Origin: Oceanobacillus sp. Castelsardo
GTDB taxonomy: Bacteria; Bacillota; Bacilli; Bacillales; Amphibacillaceae
Assembly: GCF_001659985.1 (NCBI RefSeq)
Contig: NZ_LYCS01000008.1
Span: 62,001 to 126,000 of the forward strand
Length of the DNA stretch: 64,000 bases
Direction of reading: 5' to 3'
In this document: piece by piece, positions 58,579 to 64,000 of the stretch
Numbering within the stretch: the stretch's first letter is position 1
How the letters are laid out: each line of letters starts with the position of its first letter
Notes under the pieces: generated by a model
Told to the model about the DNA's origin: nothing
Databases searched by the model: none
What the model saw: the letters and a program-made list of their open reading frames with translations, nothing else
Position numbers and translations under genes: made by a program

Positions 58579-59376
58579 TTATCCTCTTGATTTTCCACCT
58601 GAAATGTTAACAGTAGTTCCAGTAATATAAGAAGCATGATCAGATACAAGGTACGTTACTAAGTCAGCAATTTCATCTAATTTACCAACACGGCCTAAAG
58701 GAATAGAACTAGTATAATTACCTTCTAAATCTTCCACTTTTACATTTCTTGTATATGCTAAAGCTTCATTATAAGCTCCATTAGTTAAACCAGTTTTCTC
58801 ATTGATTCCTGGTGCAACTCCAACTACACGGATATTGTATTTTCCAAGCTCTTTTGCCCATGATCTAGTAAAGCCATTTAAAGCACCTTTAGTTGCAGAG
58901 TATACACTTTGTCCTGCAGAACCTTCCATACCTGCTTCTGATGTGATATTAACAATTACACCTTTTTCCTGCTTAATAAAACGTCTTGAAGCAGCTTGTG
59001 CACATAAGAAAGGTCCTTTTTGGTTTACATTAACCATGAAATCAAATGATTTTTCGTCTAATTCATATTCTGGTTTTTCTCCTTTTACATCTACAAGTAG
59101 ACGCGGAAGGTTCACACCAGCGTTATTCACAAGTGCATCCACACGACCAAACTTATCTTCCGCTAATTGGACCATGTTTTCTACACTTTCTTTATTTGTT
59201 ACATCTGTTTTAACATGATAAAAATTCCCTTGATCCCCTGTTTCAACACTTAAGTCAGCAATAACAACTTTTGCACCATTTTGCTGTAGTGTTTCTGAGA
59301 TGTGTTGTCCAATTCCAGAGTTTCCACCAGTTACGATAACTACTTTTCCTTCTAGGTCTGTCCATGCTTTTTGCAT
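58579..59376 (-). CDS. srlD: Sorbitol-6-phosphate 2-dehydrogenase (SDR family)
   Basis: NAD-dependent short-chain dehydrogenase that oxidises sorbitol 6-phosphate to fructose 6-phosphate. VIVTGGNSGIGQHI is the nucleotide-binding glycine motif, NNAGVN follows, and the active site is ITSEAGMEGSAGQSVYSATKGA with Ser, Tyr and Lys. The insert LLVDVKGEKPEYELDEKSFDFMVNVNQKG and the GINEKTGLTNGAYNEALAYTRNV segment are typical for sorbitol-6-phosphate dehydrogenases. At 265 aa it is standard. It lies directly after the sorbitol PTS genes. Confidence 0.88.
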   Translation of the reverse strand: MQKAWTDLEGKVVIVTGGNSGIGQHISETLQQNGAKVVIADLSVETGDQGNFYHVKTDVTNKESVENMVQLAEDKFGRVDALVNNAGVNLPRLLVDVKGEKPEYELDEKSFDFMVNVNQKGPFLCAQAASRRFIKQEKGVIVNITSEAGMEGSAGQSVYSATKGALNGFTRSWAKELGKYNIRVVGVAPGINEKTGLTNGAYNEALAYTRNVKVEDLEGNYTSSIPLGRVGKLDEIADLVTYLVSDHASYITGTTVNISGGKSRG

Positions 59377-59451
59377 CCTACATTACTCCTATCTGTTTAC
59401 GTTTTTATCTATATATATAATAAGGAAAGAAGTCGTTAAAACGACGACTTC

Positions 59452-59817
59452 TTATCTTTCTATTTTAATTTTGTCACCTACGTGAAGTTCATTAAGGCTT
59501 TTATCTTCTAGACATAAAGTTCCTGGTAATTCTGCTTCTGTTGAACCATCGAAGCGTAAAGTAATATGTCCTAAGGAAGATAAATTTTTGTTTACAGCGT
59601 CACCAACTGCTGTAATTTTATAACTTTCTTCTCCGATTGTTAAAGTATCTCCTACTTGAATATCTTGACGTAGATTATTTTCAGAATGAAGAATACAATA
59701 TTCCGCTAACTCTGCTGGCGCATTATCTTTAAATGTAATTAACATACCTTGTTCTAAAAATTCACCTACAGAATCGCCTAGTTTAGTAATTTCCGTTGTA
59801 TAAATAATTTCAGCCAT
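59452..59817 (-). CDS. srlB: PTS glucitol/sorbitol-specific IIA component
   Basis: A 121-aa cytoplasmic phosphocarrier. The phosphorylated histidine should be His44 in EYCILHSENNL, and the remainder is a beta-rich domain with ITAVGDAVNKNLSSLGHITLRFDG, characteristic of the GutA/SrlB family. It passes phosphate from HPr to SrlE. AAGGAGTG... precedes the ATG on the minus strand. The next gene upstream is srlE, 51 bp away, with a fragment resembling the A-repeat end between them. Confidence 0.9.
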   Translation of the reverse strand: MAEIIYTTEITKLGDSVGEFLEQGMLITFKDNAPAELAEYCILHSENNLRQDIQVGDTLTIGEESYKITAVGDAVNKNLSSLGHITLRFDGSTEAELPGTLCLEDKSLNELHVGDKIKIER

Positions 59818-59849
59818 TTCCTTACACTCCTTTATTCTTCACCGTTAGA

Positions 59850-59866
59850 GGTTGTTCAAAAAGTCC
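59850..59866 (-). repeat. Single A-family end within the sorbitol operon
   Basis: GGTTGTTCAAAAAGTCC is the outer 17 bases of the A right end in reverse (compare 26098-26114). It lies 2 bp before the srlE stop codon region. No partner end is seen, so it is a remnant or chance. Confidence 0.45.
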
Positions 59867-59868
59867 TA

Positions 59869-60897
59869 TTATGATTGATACATACCAAAGCTTGCCAACC
59901 AGGCAATAAATACTGTTGGAGCACCTGTTAAGAACCTTCCATAAAGTACTGCCGGTACACCAACTTCAACTGTTTCAGGTTTTGCTTCTGCTAATCCTAA
60001 ACCAACTGGGACAAAGTCTGCAGCTGCTTGAGCGTTAATCGCAAATAAAGCTGGTAAAGCAAATTGTGGAGGAATATTTCCTCGTCCGATTTCTACACCA
60101 ATTAGAGTACCAATAACTTGTGCAATAACAGCCCCTGGTCCTAAGAATGGAGAGAATAGTGGGAATGAAACTATTGCAGAAAGAATTAACAGTCCCCAGA
60201 TACTTCCACCAAGCGGAGTTAACACATTTGCAACTACATCACCAATACCAGACTCTAAAATGATACCAATTAACATAGCAACGAAAGCCATAAATGGTAA
60301 AATCGTTTTAATTACAGTATCAATAGCGTCACGACCTGCTTGATAAAGCACAGCCATAAAACCACCCATGATCTGTCCAACTTTAGCAATCAATCCACCG
60401 TTACGTTGTTCACTAATTTTCTTTGAACTATCATATTTATTACTTTCAACAGCAGCTTCTTTTACTTCTTCTGCTTTTTCTACATTTTCGTTCTTTTCAT
60501 TAGCTTCAGGCACGGTCGCAGATTCTTCCACTACTGAAATATTTTCTGGTTTAACAGCAGATACATAAATATCTTCAGTTATAAAATCTCTCATAGGGCC
60601 ACTTTTCCCAGTAGCCATAACATTCATAGTAGGGATACGCTTTTTAGGGTATAGACCTGCACGTAATGTACCACCACAATCAATAACAACAGCTGCCATT
60701 TCATCTTCCGGAACGCTTGTCTTAAAACCGTCCACTAATTCGGCGCCACTTAATTCCGCAAACTTTTCTGCAACTGGTGAAATCGTACCACCAGTAATAT
60801 TAACAATTTTATTCTTTTTCTCATTAACAGGAATAATTAATGGTCCACCAAAGCCACCATTACCTTTAGTTACTTTAAGATCTTTATATTTTCCCAT
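59869..60897 (-). CDS. srlE: PTS glucitol/sorbitol-specific IIBC component
   Basis: A 342-aa protein: a cytoplasmic IIB domain (about residues 1-120) with the phosphorylated cysteine Cys74 in [12 protein letters not shown], an acidic linker (about 125-160, rich in Glu/Lys/Val) and a membrane IIC part (about 175-340) with [39 protein letters not shown]. The linker is somewhat longer than in the E. coli protein (about 319 aa). It takes phosphate from SrlB and, with SrlA, carries sorbitol in as sorbitol 6-phosphate. Confidence 0.9.
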   Translation of the reverse strand: MGKYKDLKVTKGNGGFGGPLIIPVNEKKNKIVNITGGTISPVAEKFAELSGAELVDGFKTSVPEDEMAAVVIDCGGTLRAGLYPKKRIPTMNVMATGKSGPMRDFITEDIYVSAVKPENISVVEESATVPEANEKNENVEKAEEVKEAAVESNKYDSSKKISEQRNGGLIAKVGQIMGGFMAVLYQAGRDAIDTVIKTILPFMAFVAMLIGIILESGIGDVVANVLTPLGGSIWGLLILSAIVSFPLFSPFLGPGAVIAQVIGTLIGVEIGRGNIPPQFALPALFAINAQAAADFVPVGLGLAEAKPETVEVGVPAVLYGRFLTGAPTVFIAWLASFGMYQS

Positions 60898-60900
60898 TGA

Positions 60901-61458
60901 TTATTCCCCCTTTCCTTGGTCTAAAGTTGTAGCTAATTTAATACCTTGTTTTTTCTCCATATACGTTACACAAAGGTCTGTAATCCAACCTCTAAACATA
61001 TTCGTTACAATACCGACTAATAAATAACGAAGAGCTAAGTCTCCAGTTGATAAACCTAACTGTGTAATCCCCGCTGCTACCCCTAAGAATACGAATAATT
61101 CACCTGGGTTAACGTGTGGGAACAAACCATTCATCGAGTGACATGAGTAACTTGATGCTGCATAATATCCTGGTTTGTATTTCTCAGGTAAGAACCGACC
61201 TAAAGACAATGTCATAGGGTTTAATAAGAAGAATGTACCTACGAAAGGTAATACAAGATATCTTAAGAAAACATTTTTAGAAGAGGCCATTGCCAATTTA
61301 TTAACTTTATCCTCCCCAACAAAAGCTACAATTGCGTTCATCGCAACCATTAAAACAATAATTAATGGAATAATATCGGTTACAAATCCCATAAATGTTT
61401 CTGCTCCACGTTCAAATAAACCAATGAAGCCTTCTGCTGCACTAACTAAAAAATCCAT
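60901..61458 (-). CDS. srlA: PTS glucitol/sorbitol-specific IIC component
   Basis: A 185-aa membrane protein with four or five hydrophobic segments. [45 protein letters not shown] at the start and the cytoplasmic segment [28 protein letters not shown] are family hallmarks. It forms the sorbitol channel with SrlE, which follows 3 bp later. GGAGG stands before the ATG. Confidence 0.9.
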   Translation of the reverse strand: MDFLVSAAEGFIGLFERGAETFMGFVTDIIPLIIVLMVAMNAIVAFVGEDKVNKLAMASSKNVFLRYLVLPFVGTFFLLNPMTLSLGRFLPEKYKPGYYAASSYSCHSMNGLFPHVNPGELFVFLGVAAGITQLGLSTGDLALRYLLVGIVTNMFRGWITDLCVTYMEKKQGIKLATTLDQGKGE

Positions 61459-61501
61459 TTTGTTATTTCCCTCCTGTTTTAAAAAAGATTATTTAAATAA
61501 A

Positions 61502-61936
61502 TTATTTATTACTAAACCCTGAAATTAACTTACCAAAAGGACTTTTGGGTTGTGGAATATCTTCACCTTTTTCCACTTTTCTATAAATAAGAACCGCATC
61601 GTCATATGCTTTTTTTGTAAAACGATCCATTTTATTATAAATTTCTGGATCAACATTTAATAAATATTGTCCTTCTAAAATACTGAAGTCTTTAAATTTA
61701 GCAAAGATGGTCATACCTTGCATTTTTTTTGCAGTATGAATTCTATTTCTCTTATCAATCCCCATTAAAAGTACAACACCGGTTCGAAATATCCCCTTCG
61801 ATCTACCAATGGATACACGTCCCTTTTGCCTTAATTCAGTATAATGGGTATTGAAGTTTTTAATTTGTCCGGTACCCAATATTGTTTGTAATATCCAGGC
61901 GGCCATTATTCCACCCATAATTATTAAAATTTCCAC
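61502..61936 (-). CDS. gutM: GutM-family regulator of the sorbitol operon
   Basis: A 144-aa protein with an N-terminal hydrophobic segment (about residues 1-20, MEILIIMGGIMAAWILQTIL) and a soluble part with GTGQIKNFNTHYTELRQKGRVSIGRSKG, the GutM signature. GutM is an activator of the glucitol operon in E. coli; the mechanism in Firmicutes is less clear, and the membrane-like N terminus suggests it may work at the membrane beside the PTS. It precedes srlA by 43 bp. Confidence 0.87.
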   Translation of the reverse strand: MEILIIMGGIMAAWILQTILGTGQIKNFNTHYTELRQKGRVSIGRSKGIFRTGVVLLMGIDKRNRIHTAKKMQGMTIFAKFKDFSILEGQYLLNVDPEIYNKMDRFTKKAYDDAVLIYRKVEKGEDIPQPKSPFGKLISGFSNK

Positions 61937-61960
61937 ACTTCATAACCTCCAATACCTGAA

Positions 61961-62908
61961 TTAAATGGATTCACATATTTCCAATGCTGTCTCTTCATTT
62001 GTTATCAGGGTATTAATGAGCTTTCCATTCATTGCTCCTATTATTGCTTCAACTTTTTCTTTTGAATATGCAACTCCAATGGAATAGCGTAAATCTTTTA
62101 GTTTTTCCAATGGAATAGCTATCGTTCTCTCTGAAATAGAGGATTGTATCACTTCCCCTTTTTTCGTATAAAAACGAGAGCAGATTTCACCAATTGCATC
62201 ATGTTCCATTAATTCTAATTGGTCATAATCGCCAAGAAATCCTGACCAAACCATATTAGAAGAACTTATTTGCGCACCAATACCTACAAGGGCAACTGTT
62301 AAATCATCCCAATAATCAAGTATATCTGTCATAAAGGTTGACTGTAGAATTTCCTTTGCGGTTTCTATTGAATTATAAACAGCTGCCGCATTAATAAAAT
62401 GGGAACTTCCATTCAGCGCACTAGATAACCTAAGAGCGATGGCGTTTACATGATAATCCGACTTCATTCCACCGGGACCTCCTACCAATGGTACGCATTC
62501 TACATTTTTAGGTTTTAATTCATCTAGTTGGTGAATCATGCTTCCCAATGTTTTGCCCCATGTTACCCCGATAATATCATCATCAAGTATAACTCGGTCT
62601 AAAAGCGAACCACATGCTTCCCCAATGCTTTTGTTTGTATCCTGATTACTTTGTTCAGTATAGGAAGGGACTACGACGACTTCTTTCATCCCAAAATGTT
62701 TTGCAATTTTATCTTCCAGGTCAAATAATGCATCGGAGCTACTTTGTATTTGTATTTTTACAATTCCTTTATCTTGAGCTCTCTTCAACATCCTTCCAAT
62801 TGTTGTTCTATAAATTCCTAACTCTTTAGAAATCTTAGCTTGGGTGTAACCCTCTTCATAATAGAGTTTTGCAATACGATAAAGCAATCTCTCTTCTTCC
62901 CAGTTCAT
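61961..62908 (-). CDS. SorC/DeoR-type sugar-binding transcriptional regulator
   Basis: A 315-aa regulator: N-terminal helix-turn-helix (about residues 5-55, LYRIAKLYYEEGYTQAKISKELGIYRTTIGRMLKRAQDKGIV) and a C-terminal sugar-phosphate-binding domain with DDIIGVTWGKTL, VECVPLVGGPGG and LVGIGAQISSS. It probably senses sorbitol 6-phosphate and controls the operon that it heads. A direct repeat upstream (62948-62979) may be its site. GGAGG is 5 nt from the ATG at 62906-62908; the GTG at 62920 is less likely. Confidence 0.85.
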   Translation of the reverse strand: MNWEEERLLYRIAKLYYEEGYTQAKISKELGIYRTTIGRMLKRAQDKGIVKIQIQSSSDALFDLEDKIAKHFGMKEVVVVPSYTEQSNQDTNKSIGEACGSLLDRVILDDDIIGVTWGKTLGSMIHQLDELKPKNVECVPLVGGPGGMKSDYHVNAIALRLSSALNGSSHFINAAAVYNSIETAKEILQSTFMTDILDYWDDLTVALVGIGAQISSSNMVWSGFLGDYDQLELMEHDAIGEICSRFYTKKGEVIQSSISERTIAIPLEKLKDLRYSIGVAYSKEKVEAIIGAMNGKLINTLITNEETALEICESI

Positions 62909-62947
62909 TTTCCCCTCCACTAATTTTTCTATTCATTTCAATCCTGC

Positions 62948-62979
62948 ACATATGAGCAATAGGTATAACATATGAGCAA
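62948..62979. promoter_or_regulatory. Direct repeat, candidate operator of the sorbitol regulator
   Basis: ACATATGAGCAA at 62948-62959 and again at 62968-62979, starts 20 bp apart, about two helical turns, so both copies face the same side. It lies 40 bp upstream of the regulator gene. Confidence 0.55.
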
Positions 62980-63030
62980 CTTGAAACTGTTTACAATTTT
63001 AGTACTATTGTCGAATCTTGTCAATAAAAA

Positions 63031-63058
63031 AATTTCAAATTCGAATTTATTTGAAATT
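63031..63058. promoter_or_regulatory. Palindrome between the sorbitol operon and HAD gene
   Basis: AATTTCAAA and TTTGAAATT arms flank a TTCGAA-containing centre, 28 bp in all. It is in the divergent control region and may be an operator for either unit. Confidence 0.4.
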
Positions 63059-63128
63059 ATGCTAGACTTTGTATACATTTTAGGTTGACGTAAGAAAAAA
63101 ATTAGGTGAAAAAGGGTAGGTAGATATT

Positions 63129-63893
63129 GTGAAGGGTTTTGTTTTTTTTGATTTAGATGGAACACTTTTAAATAATAAATCTGATGTCGATCCCAACGTC
63201 ATTAAGGTAATCGATGATTTAGAAAAAAATGATTATGAACCTATTATCGCTACTGGTAGAACTGTTTTTGAGGTTAGGCACATTATGGAAAAGACAGGGA
63301 TTTCATCTATCATTTCCATGAATGGCCAAAGTGGTATTTACCGTGGCAAAGAAGTTTTTGAAAAAACAATGGATGTTGAAATTTTAAAAAGACTAAAAGA
63401 TATGGCTCTTTCTAGAAATGAGCATGTAGCATTTTATAATGCCGAAAAGATTGGAATTACAGGCCATAACGATACGGCAAGAAAGGCTTATGAATTAATT
63501 CATGAAGCAGTTCCGAACATAAATGGGAGCTTGTACGAGGATGAAAAGATTAACATGGTCTTAGTTTTATCTGAAATAGGAGATAAAGAATATAAAGCGG
63601 CGTTTCCCGAGCTTTCATTTATTCGAAATGGCCCAGCCAGTATGGATGTCATTCCAAAAGGCGGTTCTAAAGCTGCAGGAATAAAAACTTTCTTGGAAAC
63701 TCTAAAAATCGGCGGATTACCTACTTATGCTTTCGGTGATGGACTTAATGATATCGAAATGTTTGAATTAGTGGATTACGGTATTGCTATGGGAAATGCA
63801 AGAGATGCATTAAAAGAAAAAGCATCCTATGTTACTGAAACGAATATGAATAACGGAATTGAACAAGGTTTAAAACATTACAATTTAATTTAA
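63129..63893 (+). CDS. HAD-superfamily phosphatase (Cof type)
   Basis: A 254-aa cytoplasmic hydrolase with the catalytic aspartates Asp8 and Asp10 in VFFDLDGTLL. Motif II is IIATGRT, the motif III lysine is in IPKGGSKAAGI, and motif IV is FGDGLNDIEMFELVDYGIAMGNA. The large cap between about 80 and 185 is of the Cof/IIB type. Members dephosphorylate sugar phosphates or cofactors such as FMN; the substrate is not determined. Start is GTG with GGGTAGG upstream. It is divergent from the sorbitol operon but may be unrelated. Confidence 0.87.
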   Translation: MKGFVFFDLDGTLLNNKSDVDPNVIKVIDDLEKNDYEPIIATGRTVFEVRHIMEKTGISSIISMNGQSGIYRGKEVFEKTMDVEILKRLKDMALSRNEHVAFYNAEKIGITGHNDTARKAYELIHEAVPNINGSLYEDEKINMVLVLSEIGDKEYKAAFPELSFIRNGPASMDVIPKGGSKAAGIKTFLETLKIGGLPTYAFGDGLNDIEMFELVDYGIAMGNARDALKEKASYVTETNMNNGIEQGLKHYNLI

Positions 63894-64000
63894 ATTTAAA
63901 AGGAAAGTAAAAAAACGCTTTGTGATTAAGTAAGATAGTTTTTATACTTGTTATTTTTAGAAACATTATAGTATTATAGATTGCTGTAAGGAGCAAGAAG

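Noticed and set aside
63894-64000. Start of another gene at the right edge
   Set aside because: TAAGGAG appears in the last 15 bases and may be a ribosome binding site for a gene outside the window, but no coding sequence can be shown.

Overview
The window looks like chromosome from a low-GC, spore-forming, salt-tolerant member of the Bacillaceae (Oceanobacillus, Virgibacillus or Gracilibacillus type). This is inferred from gene content: an ectoine-uptake ATPase, a BCCT carrier, a CotF-like spore coat protein, a YclNOPQ-type siderophore importer, a HisZ-dependent short HisG, and small Bacillus families (YfhD, YueI, YtrA). The species cannot be fixed from the sequence alone. No prophage, insertion sequence with a transposase, plasmid function or CRISPR array is visible.

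Layout. 1-4.6 kb: last gene of an ectoine ABC operon, a 52-bp tandem hairpin array, murB, a secreted alpha/beta hydrolase, a DUF454 membrane protein and hisJ. 4.6-11.3 kb: the histidine operon hisZGDBHAF(IE), transcribed from a consensus sigma-A promoter. 11.4-16.7 kb: a SurA_N-type lipoprotein and a Fur-controlled siderophore importer. 16.7-25.5 kb: DsbA-like protein, type II IPP isomerase, stand-alone SpoT-like hydrolase, aldo-keto reductase, sulfurtransferase, peptidase T, a VanY-like lipoprotein, DUF2269 and a nitroreductase. 25.5-33.1 kb: a DnaA-box cluster, two tandem tRNA-Trp T-boxes and trpEGDCFBA. 33.1-36.0 kb: a metal chaperone, a P1B-type ATPase with a CPG motif, and a thioredoxin-like protein. 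36.0-39.3 kb: a GntR/ABC operon of the ytr type with four operator copies. 39.4-49.7 kb: exonuclease III, VOC and MBL proteins, a coat protein, several small Bacillus families, acetoacetyl-CoA synthetase and a PanF/YhdT pair. 49.8 kb: tRNA-Ala(GGC). 50-57.8 kb: MerR-TipAS regulator, a Gly/Pro-rich protein, BCCT carrier, squalene/phytoene synthase-family protein, MFS and AI-2E-family transporters. 57.8-63 kb: a sorbitol PTS operon with a SorC-type regulator, GutM, a dehydrogenase and an FSA-like aldolase. 63.1-63.9 kb: a HAD phosphatase.

The coding content is mostly standard housekeeping and biosynthesis; the unusual signals are outside the genes. (i) The P-type ATPase and its chaperone each have a perfect TTGAC-N4-GTCAA palindrome centred exactly 41.5 bp upstream of the inferred start, no -35 box and a good -10, which is the geometry of a Crp/Fnr class II activated promoter. 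(ii) Four perfect and two near-perfect DnaA boxes lie within 145 bp upstream of the trp leader. (iii) Several families of short structured repeats are scattered through the window. They repeatedly touch or supply stop codons (hisIE, trpG, trpD, vanY-like and others), and one copy sits inside the first Trp T-box. (iv) Two arrays of 52-bp hairpin units lie 42 kb apart.

Many starts were moved from the longest open frame to the codon with the best Shine-Dalgarno spacing. About eight of these are TTG. The starts are sequence-based inferences.
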